A DNA stretch of 11,177 nt from contig CAMDOY010000093.1 in the NCBI GenBank assembly GCA_945903655.1, positions 1-11,177 on the forward strand. Reading direction: 5' to 3'. Position 1 is the first letter of the stretch. Every line of letters starts with the position of its first letter. This DNA comes from Rhizobium sp. Q54 (GTDB lineage: Bacteria > Pseudomonadota > Alphaproteobacteria > Rhizobiales > Beijerinckiaceae). Positions 1-7,287 of this stretch are shown here, piece by piece. The notes under the pieces were generated by a model. The model had not been told where the DNA came from. It saw nothing but the letters and a program-made list of their open reading frames with translations, and did not search any database. A program made the translations under genes and the position numbers.

Positions 1-185
1 CCGACCTGCTGCTGGCGGCCTTCGACGCTGATGCGCTGGGCGCGGCTCTGCGCTGGGAACCCTCAAGGGGCGGTCAATTGTTCCCCCATCTCTATGCGCC
101 CCTGCCCACCAGCGCCGCCGCCTGGGTGAAGCCCATCCCGCTGGGCGCCGATGGCAAGCATGATTTTTCGGAGCTTCTGTCGTGA
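1..185 (+). CDS. DUF952 family protein, C-terminal part (5' end outside window)
   Basis: The open frame enters from the left edge (first complete codon at base 3) and stops at TGA 183-185, giving the last 60 residues. The stretch ALRWEPSRGG, then FPHLY, PLP and a WVKPIPLG block near the C-terminus matches the end of DUF952 proteins. These are small (about 110-120 aa) alphaproteobacterial proteins of unknown biochemical function. They commonly sit immediately upstream of pyrD, as here. The stop codon overlaps the pyrD start by 4 nt (GTGA), so the two genes are very probably translationally coupled in one operon. The start, the promoter and any upstream partner are outside the window. The family call is from recognised motifs; no enzymatic role is claimed. 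Confidence 0.85.
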   Translation, partial: DLLLAAFDADALGAALRWEPSRGGQLFPHLYAPLPTSAAAWVKPIPLGADGKHDFSELLS

Positions 186-1270
186 TCAGCTTCGCCGCGA
201 AACTGCTGCAGCCCCTGCTCCATGTGCTGGAGCCGGAAACCGCCCATGGCGCCTCGATCCTCGCCCTGCGGATGATGCCGCCGATCTCTCTGGGCCATGA
301 CGACCCGCGCCTGCGGGTGCGCGCCTGCGGGCTTGATTTCCCCAATCCGCTGGGCATGGCCGCTGGCTATGACAAGGGCGCGGAGGCGCCGGACGCCCTG
401 TTTCGCCTGGGCTTCGGCTTTGTGGAGGTGGGCACCATCACCCCCCTGCCCCAGCCCGGCAACCCCAAGCCCCGCCTCTTCCGCCTGCCGCAGGACGAGG
501 GCGTCATCAACCGGCTCGGCTTCAACAGCGAGGGCCACGCCCCGCCCCATGCAAGGCTCATCGCCCGGCAAGGCAGGCCCGGGCTGATTGGCGTGAACGT
601 GGGCGCGAACAAGGAATCGGCGGATCGCGCGGGCGATTATGTGCAAGGCGTCAAAGCCTTCGCCGATGTCGCCAGCTATTTCACCATCAACATCTCCTCC
701 CCCAACACGCCGGGCCTGCGCGATCTGCAACAGGCCGCCGCCCTCGATGATCTCCTCGCCCGCGTGCTGGACGCGCGCGATGTGGCCGCGCAGATCCATG
801 GCCGCAAGCCGGTCTTCCTGAAGATCGCGCCTGACCTCGCCATGGGCGATCTCGACGACATCATCCGCGTCGGCGCTGCGCGCGGCATCGACGCGCTGAT
901 CCTGGGCAACACCACCATCACGAGGCCCCCAACCCTGCGGGAGGCCGCGACCGCACAGGAGGCGGGCGGGCTCTCGGGCAAGCCGCTTTTCGAACTCTCC
1001 ACGAAGATGCTGGGCGCCGCCTACCTGCGGGTCGAGGGGCGCTTTCCGCTCATCGGCGCAGGCGGCATTGATGGGCCCGACAGCGCCTTCGCCAAGATGG
1101 AGGCGGGCGCTAGCCTGATCCAGCTCTATTCCTCCATGGTCTTCAAGGGCGCGGGCCTGCCGGGCGAGATCCTGCGCGGGCTCACGGCCAGGCTCGACGA
1201 GCAGAACCTCGCCAGCATCGGGGATGTGGTGGGCCGCCGCGCGCGGGACTGGGCGGGCGATCTGGCGTGA
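182..1270 (+). CDS. pyrD: Dihydroorotate dehydrogenase (quinone), class 2
   Basis: This 362-aa FMN enzyme oxidises dihydroorotate to orotate in de novo pyrimidine synthesis and passes electrons to membrane ubiquinone. An N-terminal amphipathic segment (about residues 1-40, ending in the ETAHG motif) marks the membrane-associated class 2 type. Visible landmarks are PLGMAAGYDK (57-66), VGTITPLPQPGNPKPR (83-98), INRLGFNS (109-116), GVNVGANK (137-144) and NISSPNTPGLR (170-180), whose second serine (S173) is the expected catalytic base. LGNTTITRP (241-249), IGAGGI (291-296) and QLYSSMVFKG (314-323) form the FMN-phosphate end. The length is normal. The start is GTG at 182, preceded by GGAG 8 nt upstream and overlapping the DUF952 stop. 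The stop abuts the stop of the convergent gene with no spacer. No key residue is missing. Confidence 0.98.
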   Translation: MISFAAKLLQPLLHVLEPETAHGASILALRMMPPISLGHDDPRLRVRACGLDFPNPLGMAAGYDKGAEAPDALFRLGFGFVEVGTITPLPQPGNPKPRLFRLPQDEGVINRLGFNSEGHAPPHARLIARQGRPGLIGVNVGANKESADRAGDYVQGVKAFADVASYFTINISSPNTPGLRDLQQAAALDDLLARVLDARDVAAQIHGRKPVFLKIAPDLAMGDLDDIIRVGAARGIDALILGNTTITRPPTLREAATAQEAGGLSGKPLFELSTKMLGAAYLRVEGRFPLIGAGGIDGPDSAFAKMEAGASLIQLYSSMVFKGAGLPGEILRGLTARLDEQNLASIGDVVGRRARDWAGDLA

Positions 1271-1546
1271 TCAGCGCGGGCTGCGCCCCGCATTGAGCAG
1301 GCGCAGCACCAGCCAGATCGGCACCACGATCACCGCCCCGGCGATGACATATTCCAGCACCACCCGCACGGCGCCAAAACCCAGATTCCACAGGCGGCGG
1401 AACAGGCGCTCCACATTGTCGATGATTTCGGCGGGGTGAATCTCCAGCCACATGAGCAGCGCGCCCACAATCAGCGAGAGCATGAGCAGGCGCGCCAGAA
1501 CCGAGAGCGGTGGGCCGCCGAGGAAGCGGGCGATTGTGTCAGCCAT
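1271..1546 (-). CDS. Small two-helix membrane protein, DUF6460-type
   Basis: This 91-aa protein has two hydrophobic segments: about residues 16-34 (ARLLMLSLIVGALLMWLEI) and 65-83 (VLEYVIAGAVIVVPIWLVL). Between them lies a charged linker containing IIDNVERLFRRLW. The N-terminal GGPPLSVLARLLMLSLIVG and the C-terminal GAVIVVPIWLVLRLL resemble the DUF6460 family of alphaproteobacterial inner-membrane proteins, whose function is unknown. The ATG at 1546 has AGAGGG 4 nt upstream. It is the last of three minus-strand genes. A 39-nt gap separates it from the secreted-protein gene, so co-transcription is possible. It converges on pyrD with the two stop codons directly adjacent. The assignment rests on remembered motif similarity; the membrane topology is seen directly. 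Confidence 0.75.
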   Translation of the reverse strand: MADTIARFLGGPPLSVLARLLMLSLIVGALLMWLEIHPAEIIDNVERLFRRLWNLGFGAVRVVLEYVIAGAVIVVPIWLVLRLLNAGRSPR

Positions 1547-1585
1547 AAAGCCCTCTGTGGGTTGAAGCCTCGCGAATCAGTAAGA

Positions 1586-1951
1586 TCATTGCTTGTCGCC
1601 TTGGATGACGCCCTTCATCCAGGCCAGCAACTGTTCAAAGTAGGTAAACCCCTGATCGAGGTAGGGCCTATCCGCAGGAGCGCGGCGCGCCGTGGAGGCG
1701 GATTCCTTACGCAGGCGATCAATCTCATCGAGCAGCGCAGCCCGGTCATCGGCGGCCATCCGGCATTCGGCGGCCCCATTCACCACCGTACAAAGCGAGA
1801 CGGAGCCTGTGCGGGTGTCAAGCCGCAGAAAGCCATTGGAGGCGGGGGTCATGGTGAAGCGGCCATTGTCGCTCAGTGCACGATCCTCCTGCGCGTGAAC
1901 GGGCGCGAGGGCGAGCAAACCTAGAGCTAGGCTGAAAAGCAGGCGGCGCAT
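1586..1951 (-). CDS. Small secreted/periplasmic protein, conserved hypothetical
   Basis: A 121-aa product with a clear Sec signal peptide: MRRLLF, a hydrophobic core LALGLLALAP and a cleavage site at about VHA|QE (residues 20/21). The mature part has a compact block, RFTMTPASNGFLRLDTRTGSVSLC followed after nine residues by C, that resembles a recurring alphaproteobacterial family of unknown function. It includes two cysteines that could form a disulfide. A charged helix follows (DRAALLDEIDRLRKES). I place the start at ATG 1951 because GGAG lies 7 nt upstream and the signal peptide begins there. A longer in-frame reading from 1990 adds 13 residues that would spoil the signal peptide. The gene sits 48 nt downstream of the response regulator on the same strand and may be co-transcribed. 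No catalytic motif is seen. Confidence 0.7.
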   Translation of the reverse strand: MRRLLFSLALGLLALAPVHAQEDRALSDNGRFTMTPASNGFLRLDTRTGSVSLCTVVNGAAECRMAADDRAALLDEIDRLRKESASTARRAPADRPYLDQGFTYFEQLLAWMKGVIQGDKQ

Positions 1952-1999
1952 GGATGATCTCCGATCAAAAACAATCCATAGCCCGCCCAAAAGGCCAAA

Positions 2000-2662
2000 T
2001 CAGGGCGTCTCGCCAGCCATGTGATCGCCCTCGATCTTCTTGGCGGTGATCACCGCCTGGGTGCGGCTCTCGACCCCCAGCTTCTGCAAGATGGCGGAGA
2101 CATGGGCCTTCACGGTCGCTTCGGAAACCGTCAGCTCATAGGCGATCTGCTTGTTGAGCAAGCCCTCCGACAGCATCATCAGCACCCGCACCTGCTGGGG
2201 CGTGAGCGTCGCCATGCGGCGCACGATGTCGGCGATGTCCTTGTCGGCGGGGGCGGAGAGATCCACATCCGGCGGGGTCCAGGTCCCGCCCTCCAACACC
2301 CTGTTGATGGCGCCGCGCATGGCCTCCATATCCGTCGTCTTGGGGATGAAGCCCGAGGCGCCGAAATCGATGCAGCGGCGCATGACCCCCCTGTCCTCGT
2401 TGCCCGAGACCACCACCACCGGCACGCCCGGATGCTGGGCGCGCAGATACATGAGGCCCGAGAAGCCGCGCACGCCCGGCATGGCCAGATCGAGCAGGAC
2501 AAGATCGACCTCGTCGTTATCGTTCAACTCCTTTGTGAGACCATCGAGATCGGCGCATTCGACGATGGCGCAACCGGGCACGGCGCCCGCGACGGCCTGA
2601 TGCAGGGCGCCGCGCACGAGCGGATGATCGTCGGCTATGATAATGCGGGTCGAAGCGCTCAC
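2000..2662 (-). CDS. LuxR/NarL-type response regulator, CrbR-like
   Basis: A 220-aa two-domain response regulator. The receiver domain (about residues 5-122) has the acidic pair D11-D12, phospho-acceptor D58 in LVLLDLAMPG, switch residue S86 in VVVVSGNED and K108 in GFIPKTTD, so it should be phosphorylatable. A short linker leads to a LuxR-type helix-turn-helix (about 153-214: LTPQQVRVLMMLSEGLLNKQIA, then SEATVKAHVSAILQKLG). Regulators of this form with the LAMPG and GFIPK motifs include CrbR, which controls acetate-utilisation genes in gamma-proteobacteria. That link is an inference from overall resemblance. The GTG at 2662 is the preferred start: a strong GGGGGGA Shine-Dalgarno ends 9 nt upstream, and a TTG at 2680 overlaps that site. 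No kinase gene is adjacent. The gene is divergent from the SSS homologue. Confidence 0.92.
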   Translation of the reverse strand: MSASTRIIIADDHPLVRGALHQAVAGAVPGCAIVECADLDGLTKELNDNDEVDLVLLDLAMPGVRGFSGLMYLRAQHPGVPVVVVSGNEDRGVMRRCIDFGASGFIPKTTDMEAMRGAINRVLEGGTWTPPDVDLSAPADKDIADIVRRMATLTPQQVRVLMMLSEGLLNKQIAYELTVSEATVKAHVSAILQKLGVESRTQAVITAKKIEGDHMAGETP

Positions 2663-2670
2663 GACTGAAG

Positions 2671-2678
2671 TTCCCCCC
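2671..2678 (-). promoter_or_regulatory. Shine-Dalgarno that fixes the response-regulator start
   Basis: On the minus strand the run GGGGGGAA is followed by 8 nt and then GTG (2662-2660). A TTG in the same frame at 2680-2678 would give a protein 6 residues longer but overlaps this site, so the GTG is the more credible start. Confidence 0.6.
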
Positions 2679-2691
2679 AAATAATCATCCT

Positions 2692-2720
2692 ATTGGCGAA
2701 CACTCTTGCAATCCTGTCAA
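2692..2720 (-). promoter_or_regulatory. Candidate promoter for the response-regulator operon
   Basis: Read on the minus strand, a perfect -35 TTGACA (2720-2715) is followed by a 17-nt spacer and a weak -10, GCCAAT (2697-2692, 3 of 6 matches). Transcription would begin near 2685 and give a short leader carrying the GGGGGGA ribosome-binding site. The weak -10 would suit an activated promoter or a relaxed alphaproteobacterial one. The 102-nt gap 2663-2764 also has to hold the promoter of the divergent gene, for which I see no convincing hexamers. Confidence 0.35.
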
Positions 2721-2764
2721 TTGCCCTATTCTTGAGAGGCTTTCGCGGCGCCGTGGAGATGAGG

Positions 2765-4543
2765 GTGACACAGCACGAACCGGGGTGGGACGACAGGATG
2801 GGCCGCGCCGTGATCGACGGGCGCGTCGCTTTCGCCACTGCGGTGCTCCTGCTGGGTTACGGCCTTTGCATCTTGCTGGACCGGATCGGGGCGCCAGAGC
2901 GCCTGGTCGCCCTGCTGGGGCCCCTGCTCGCGGTGGTCGGCCTCGCAACCCTGGGGTTTCTGCTGCGGTCCATGCGGATTTCCAGCTTCTATGCGGCGGG
3001 GCGGGCCGCGCCGGCGGGCTATGTGGGTCTGGCGATGACCGCCTTTGTGGCGGCGCTCGCCGCGCCCTTGACGCCGCCAGTCCCTCTGGACGTCAGCCCC
3101 CAGGGCCTGCTGCTGGGCCTTGGCGCCGGCCTGGCGCTGGCTGCGCTCGGCTTTGGCCCGCTGCTGCGCAAAACGGGGGCCTTCTCCATCACCCATCTGC
3201 TGGCGGCGCGGTTTCCGAACATGACGCTGCGAATCGGCTCCCTCCTGATGATCAGCCTTGTGGGGCTGTGCATCGGCCTGGCGGGCCTGACCATGGCGCT
3301 GCGCGGCCTGGCCCAGGCCACGGGCTTCGGACATGTGGCCAGCACCATGCTGGCGGCGGCGCTGGTCGCCGTGATCGTGGTTCCCGGCGGGGTCTCCGGC
3401 CTGATCTGGACCGCCGTGGCGGCGGGGGGCCTCCTGATCGCCAGCGTGGCGGCGCCTCTGGTGGTCCTCATCGCCAGCGGGGCGACCATCCCCCTGCCCC
3501 TGCTGGGTGACAAGATCGCTTTCGAAGAGGCCATGACGCGCATCGGCGAGTGGCAGCCGGCGGCGAGCCCGCAGGGCGACCATGATGGTGCCATCATCAT
3601 GGCCATGGCGCTGGGGCTGGCGGCGCTGGCCCCTCTGCTCACGCCCGCCATCGCCACCCCCGGCGTTGGCGAAGCCAGACGCGGCGGCCTCATGGGCATG
3701 GGCTGGTGCGCGCTCCTCACCCTGATGACGCTGGGCGTCATGGCGGCCTCGACGCTCACCTTGCAATCGGGGCTCGTGGGCATGCGCCTCGCAGATCTTC
3801 CGGCCTTTTTGCTGGAGGCCAGCGGCCGGGGCGTGATCACGATCTGCGGCCGCAATCCCGCCACTCTGGCGCAGGCGCGGGAGGCCTGCCAAGCCCTCCC
3901 CGGCTTCACCGGCGTCTTACGCAGCGCCGACATCGCCGCCAGCGGCGACTATCTCCTCATGGGCCTTGCTCAATTGCGCGGGTTTGGCCCCGCCTTCTCG
4001 GGCCTCGCCATGGCAGGGCGCATATCCGTCGCTCTCGTTCTCTCGGCGGCGGGCTTTCTCACGCTGGCGATCGCCCTGGGCAATGACGCCTTCTATCGCA
4101 TGCGGGAGGGATCAGCCCTCACCAGCCGCCGTCTGGCGGTGACGCGGCTTGTGCTGCTGGGGGCCATCGCCGCCGCCACCGCCATCTTGCTGGCCTATGC
4201 CGTCAACCCGCGTTCGCTGATTGGCCTGGCCATCGGCGTGAGCGCCGTGACGGTGACGCCTCTGCTTTTGCTCGCGCTCTGGCCGCGCGCCACCGGACAG
4301 GACGCCACCATCGGATTGATCGCCGGGCTCGCCTTTGCAGAAATGTTTTTACTGTTTGGAGGCGCGGCGCCCGGCCTTGGCCTTTCCGCGAGCGCAGCGG
4401 TTGCCGGATCAGTGGCGGCGACCCTCGTCGGTTTTGCCGCAAGCTTCCTGCATGTTCCTGATCCCACCAGCAGAGGCCAGACCTTCCTGCACGGCCTTCT
4501 GCATCGCGATGGCGACGTGCTGGGGCCCGACAAGGGCGCCTGA
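2765..4543 (+). CDS. Divergent sodium:solute symporter (SSS) family membrane protein
   Basis: This predicted 592-aa polytopic inner-membrane protein has about 13 hydrophobic segments. SSS-type landmarks are FYAAGR (75-80, cf. the FYVAGR loop), LLRKTGAFSITHLLAARF (133-150, cf. LRKFGKFTVPEFIGDRF) and PRSLIGLAIGVSAV through ALWPRATGQDA (482-514). The overall pattern, including an insert before the TM8-like segment, recalls the DUF4212-associated (VC_2705-type) acetate-permease relatives. It is strongly diverged. The DxMSAASF motif after the AGR loop is replaced by AMTAFVAALAAP. The paired Ser of the Na2 site in TM8 is absent (AIALGND, 435-441). Transport, and Na+ coupling in particular, is therefore doubtful. 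GTG 2765 is preferred because GGAG lies 6 nt upstream; ATG 2759 and TTG 2693 are alternatives. It is divergent from the CrbR-like regulator, which suggests shared regulation. No DUF4212 partner is adjacent. Confidence 0.75.
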   Translation: MTQHEPGWDDRMGRAVIDGRVAFATAVLLLGYGLCILLDRIGAPERLVALLGPLLAVVGLATLGFLLRSMRISSFYAAGRAAPAGYVGLAMTAFVAALAAPLTPPVPLDVSPQGLLLGLGAGLALAALGFGPLLRKTGAFSITHLLAARFPNMTLRIGSLLMISLVGLCIGLAGLTMALRGLAQATGFGHVASTMLAAALVAVIVVPGGVSGLIWTAVAAGGLLIASVAAPLVVLIASGATIPLPLLGDKIAFEEAMTRIGEWQPAASPQGDHDGAIIMAMALGLAALAPLLTPAIATPGVGEARRGGLMGMGWCALLTLMTLGVMAASTLTLQSGLVGMRLADLPAFLLEASGRGVITICGRNPATLAQAREACQALPGFTGVLRSADIAASGDYLLMGLAQLRGFGPAFSGLAMAGRISVALVLSAAGFLTLAIALGNDAFYRMREGSALTSRRLAVTRLVLLGAIAAATAILLAYAVNPRSLIGLAIGVSAVTVTPLLLLALWPRATGQDATIGLIAGLAFAEMFLLFGGAAPGLGLSASAAVAGSVAATLVGFAASFLHVPDPTSRGQTFLHGLLHRDGDVLGPDKGA

Positions 4544-4547
4544 GCCT

Positions 4548-6200
4548 TCATTCGCGCAACAAGCGCTCCAGGGTCTCAAGACGGTCAGCGTCCTTTGCGG
4601 GCTTGTCCCAGCGGATGCGCGAAATGCGGGGAAAGCGCATGGCGACGCCGGACTTGTGGCGGGTCGAACGATTGAGCCCGTCGAAAGCGATTTCCAGCAC
4701 CAGCCCATGGCTGACCTCGCGCACGGGGCCGAAGCGATTGACCGTGTTGTTGCGCACCCACTTGTCGAGCTGGCCCAACTCCTCATCGGTAAAGCCGAAA
4801 TAGGCCTTGCCCACCGGCGCCAGTTCATCGCCATTCGCCCCTTCGCGCCAGACGCCGAAGGTGAAATCCGAATAGAAGGACGAGCGCTGTCCATGACCGC
4901 GCGGGGCGTACATCAAGACCGCATCAACATTGAAGGGATCGCGCTTCCACGTCCACCAGGACCCCTTGGGGCGACCGGGCACATAGATGGATTGGCGCCG
5001 CTTCAGCATGACGCCTTCGATAGCTTCAGCATCCGCGCCAGCGCCTGCGCTTGAAGGATCGCGCCGCGCTTGCGCCAGCGTCTCCCAGGTGTCGAAAGGC
5101 ACAAGGGGCGACAGATCAAGGCGCGCAGTATCGCAACGCGCCAGCAGCGCCTCCAGCCGCGCGCGCCGCTCCATGAAGGGCAGCGGGCGCAGGTCCTCGC
5201 CATTTTCCGTCAACAGATCATAGGCGCGGATATGCAGCGGGTATTCGTTGATCAGTTTGGCGGTGACGCTCTTGCGATTAAGCCTCTGCTGCAAAACGCC
5301 GAAGGACTGCACGAGCCCCTCGCGCACCACCAACAATTCCCCGTCAATGGCGACATCGCCCAGACCCGCAGCGCCCAGCGCCTCCAGCAGATCCGGGAAA
5401 CTATGGGACATATCCTCGCCCGTGCGCGAATAGAGCCGCTGCACGCTGGCGCCTGCAGCGTCAAAGCCCGTCACCGCCTGCACGCGGATGCCATCCCATT
5501 TCCATTCCGCCGAAAACTCGGCGGGGTCCAGCGTGGCGAAATCCGCCTCGTCCAGCGCATGGGCCAGCATGGGCGTGCGGAAGGGCGCGGGATCGTCGGT
5601 GACGGGACGCGGCTCGCGGCCCTCCACCCAGGCGAAGAGATCGACATAGGGCGGCTTGAGGCCATGCCAGACCTCTTCGACGTCATTGGGATCAAGCCCG
5701 CCCATGGCGGCCACCGCCGTCTTGGCCAGACGCGCGGAGACGCCGATGCGCAAGCCGCCGGTGATCAGCTTCAACAGGGCCCAGCGCCCGGTCTCATCCA
5801 GCGCGTCGAGCCACAGGGCGAGTTGCAGGGGCAGCGCGCTTTTGCTGGTCTCGTGCAATTGCTCGACAATGACCGACAGGGTCGGCGCCAACGGCTGATT
5901 GGAGCCTGCTGGCCGCTCGGGCGCTTGCGGCGCAGGCCAGAGCAGGGCCACGGTCTCCGACAAATCGCCCACATAGTCATAGCTCATGGCGAAGAGCACG
6001 GGATCGGTGCGGTCGCTGATGAGCGTGCGAATCAGCGCGGGTTTCGCATGGGCGAAGGTCAGCGCGCCCGTCATGGCGGCCAGAGCATAGCCGCGATCGG
6101 GATCGGCCTGGGAGCGGAAATAATCCACCAGCAGGCGCAGCTTGTTGTTGCGCGAGGGCTCATAGGCCAGACGGTCCAGCAATTCGGCGAAGCGGTTCAT
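4548..6200 (-). CDS. ATP-dependent DNA ligase, Lhr/Exo-cluster ('cisplatin damage response') type
   Basis: A 550-aa ATP-dependent ligase that seals nicks through a lysyl-AMP intermediate. An N-terminal DNA-binding domain (about 1-200) precedes the nucleotidyltransferase domain. That domain carries motif I EWKWDGIR with adenylation lysine K234, motif III IDGELL (285-290), motif IV EGVMLK (395-400) and motif V around WWTWKRD (415-421). The OB-fold domain follows (about 425-550), with RSTRHKSGVAMRFPRISRIRWDK near the end. The length and the C-terminal FPRI...RxDK block match the bacterial family (TIGR04120 type) encoded with an MBL exonuclease, an Lhr helicase and a metallophosphoesterase. No polymerase or phosphoesterase domain is fused, so it is not LigD. 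Its start overlaps the exonuclease stop by 4 nt (ATGA), and GGAGG lies 7 nt upstream. Its stop is 4 nt from the convergent SSS gene. Confidence 0.95.
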   Translation of the reverse strand: MNRFAELLDRLAYEPSRNNKLRLLVDYFRSQADPDRGYALAAMTGALTFAHAKPALIRTLISDRTDPVLFAMSYDYVGDLSETVALLWPAPQAPERPAGSNQPLAPTLSVIVEQLHETSKSALPLQLALWLDALDETGRWALLKLITGGLRIGVSARLAKTAVAAMGGLDPNDVEEVWHGLKPPYVDLFAWVEGREPRPVTDDPAPFRTPMLAHALDEADFATLDPAEFSAEWKWDGIRVQAVTGFDAAGASVQRLYSRTGEDMSHSFPDLLEALGAAGLGDVAIDGELLVVREGLVQSFGVLQQRLNRKSVTAKLINEYPLHIRAYDLLTENGEDLRPLPFMERRARLEALLARCDTARLDLSPLVPFDTWETLAQARRDPSSAGAGADAEAIEGVMLKRRQSIYVPGRPKGSWWTWKRDPFNVDAVLMYAPRGHGQRSSFYSDFTFGVWREGANGDELAPVGKAYFGFTDEELGQLDKWVRNNTVNRFGPVREVSHGLVLEIAFDGLNRSTRHKSGVAMRFPRISRIRWDKPAKDADRLETLERLLRE

Positions 6201-7234
6201 GGCTGCGCCTCCGCCACGCTCTCGTCATCGTCGCCGTAGCCGATGAGATTGAGCGGACGCGCCTGCAAGCCGCGCTGCGCCGCCCAATGCACCAGCGCAT
6301 CCTCCGCCCCATGAGTGACCCAGAGCTCCGAACATCCGGTCTCCTCCACGGTGGCGCGCAACTCGTCCCAATCCGCATGGTCGGAAATGACCAGCGGCAG
6401 TTGCACGCCCCCCTGCCGGGCGCGGGCGCGGATCCGCATCCAGCCCGAGGCGAAGGCCACAACCGGATCAGGGAACTTGCGCGCCCAGATGTCCTGCGTG
6501 GCCGAGGGCGGGCAGATCACGATCTCGCCCGCAAGCTTGGCCCGATCCGCCGCCGCGACCTTGCGCATCTGCCCAAGCGGCACGCCGTTCTCCTCGTAGA
6601 AACCCGTGATCTTCTCCATGGCGCCATGGATCCAGAGGGGCCGATCCCAGCCCGCCGCGCGCAGCAGCGCCATCACGCGCTGGGCCTTGCCAAGGGAATA
6701 GGCCCCCACCAGATGGGCGCGATCAGGGAAGAGACGACAGGAGGCGATGAGCTTCTCCACCTCCAGCCGCGCCTCAGGATGGCGAAACACCGGCAAACCA
6801 AAAGTCGCCTCGGTGATGAAGGCGTCGCAGCGAATCGGCTCGAAGGGCGCGCAGGTGGGATCAGGCGCGCGTTTGTAATCGCCAGAGACAACCACCCGAT
6901 AGCCCTGCGACTCAATCAGGATTTGCGCGGAGCCCAGCACATGGCCTGCCGGATGCAGCGAGACCACAACCTCGCCAAGCGTCAGCCGTTCGCCATAGGC
7001 AATCGCCTGGGAAGCGCCTGCGAAATTCTCGCCATAGCGCAGAGCCATGATCCCCAGCGTCTGCGCGGTGGCCAGCACTGCGCCATGGCCTGCGCGCGCG
7101 TGATCGAAATGGCCATGGGTGATGAGCGCCCGCTCAACCGCCCGCAGGGGATCGATATGAAAATCGCCTGCGCGGCAATAGAGCCCCGCAGGCGTGAGGG
7201 AGAGAACGTCGTTGGCCGCCATGGCGGACAACAT
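6197..7234 (-). CDS. Ligase-associated metallo-beta-lactamase/beta-CASP DNA exonuclease
   Basis: A 345-aa metallo-beta-lactamase-fold nuclease of the family encoded beside this type of ligase (TIGR04122-like). A characterised relative is a Mn-dependent DNA nuclease. Metal ligands are visible: HGHFDH (40-45), H98 in LHPAGHVLG, D119 in SGDYKR, D285-H286 in SDHADW and H308 in VTHGA. The beta-CASP segment includes ITEATFGLP (140-148). The N-terminus LTPAGLYCRAGDFHIDP is characteristic of the family. The gene overlaps the ligase by 4 nt, so nuclease and ligase are made together, which suggests DNA end trimming followed by sealing. ATG 7234 is used, with AAGAG just upstream; ATG 7222 is also possible. 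The helicase and metallophosphoesterase often found in the same cluster are not next to it. Confidence 0.93.
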   Translation of the reverse strand: MLSAMAANDVLSLTPAGLYCRAGDFHIDPLRAVERALITHGHFDHARAGHGAVLATAQTLGIMALRYGENFAGASQAIAYGERLTLGEVVVSLHPAGHVLGSAQILIESQGYRVVVSGDYKRAPDPTCAPFEPIRCDAFITEATFGLPVFRHPEARLEVEKLIASCRLFPDRAHLVGAYSLGKAQRVMALLRAAGWDRPLWIHGAMEKITGFYEENGVPLGQMRKVAAADRAKLAGEIVICPPSATQDIWARKFPDPVVAFASGWMRIRARARQGGVQLPLVISDHADWDELRATVEETGCSELWVTHGAEDALVHWAAQRGLQARPLNLIGYGDDDESVAEAQP

Positions 7235-7258
7235 AGGCTCTTTTCATCCATGTTTTGA

Positions 7259-7276
7259 GTCCCGATGAACCGGGAC
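7259..7276 (-). terminator. Intergenic hairpin between merR and the exonuclease gene
   Basis: A perfect inverted repeat, GTCCCG-N6-CGGGAC, lies in the 53-nt gap between the merR stop and the exonuclease start. On the minus-strand transcript it is followed by UCAAAAC, with no U-run, so it is a weak terminator or RNA-processing stem rather than a classic intrinsic terminator. A second stem, GGGCGC-N4-GCGCCC (7291-7306), overlaps the last merR codons just upstream. Confidence 0.35.
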
Positions 7277-7287
7277 CCAAATCGTGC

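Noticed and set aside
1952..1990. Extended N-terminus for the small secreted protein
   Set aside because: Thirteen extra residues would precede a textbook signal peptide, and the better ribosome-binding site is before ATG 1951.
1952..1999. Possible terminator stem (GCCC...GGGC) between the response regulator and the secreted-protein gene
   Set aside because: The arms are only 4 nt, imperfectly spaced and without a U-run, so this is not enough to call.
2021..2668. Plus-strand open frame (215 aa) opposite the response regulator
   Set aside because: The minus strand carries a complete receiver and LuxR domain with a good ribosome-binding site. The plus-strand product has no recognisable features.
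2726..3892. Minus-strand open frame (388 aa) opposite the SSS homologue
   Set aside because: The Gln/Arg/His/Gly-rich product is a typical shadow of hydrophobic GC-rich codons. The plus strand encodes ordered membrane helices with SSS motifs.
5070..6239. Long plus-strand open frame (389 aa) opposite the DNA ligase
   Set aside because: It is the antisense of a gene with intact catalytic motifs. Its composition is rich in Arg, Gln, His and Gly, it has no recognisable domain, and long antisense frames are expected at this GC content.
6287..7258. Plus-strand open frame (323 aa) opposite the exonuclease
   Set aside because: The exonuclease on the other strand has all metal-binding motifs. The plus-strand product is low-complexity Arg/Gln/His-rich with no family resemblance.
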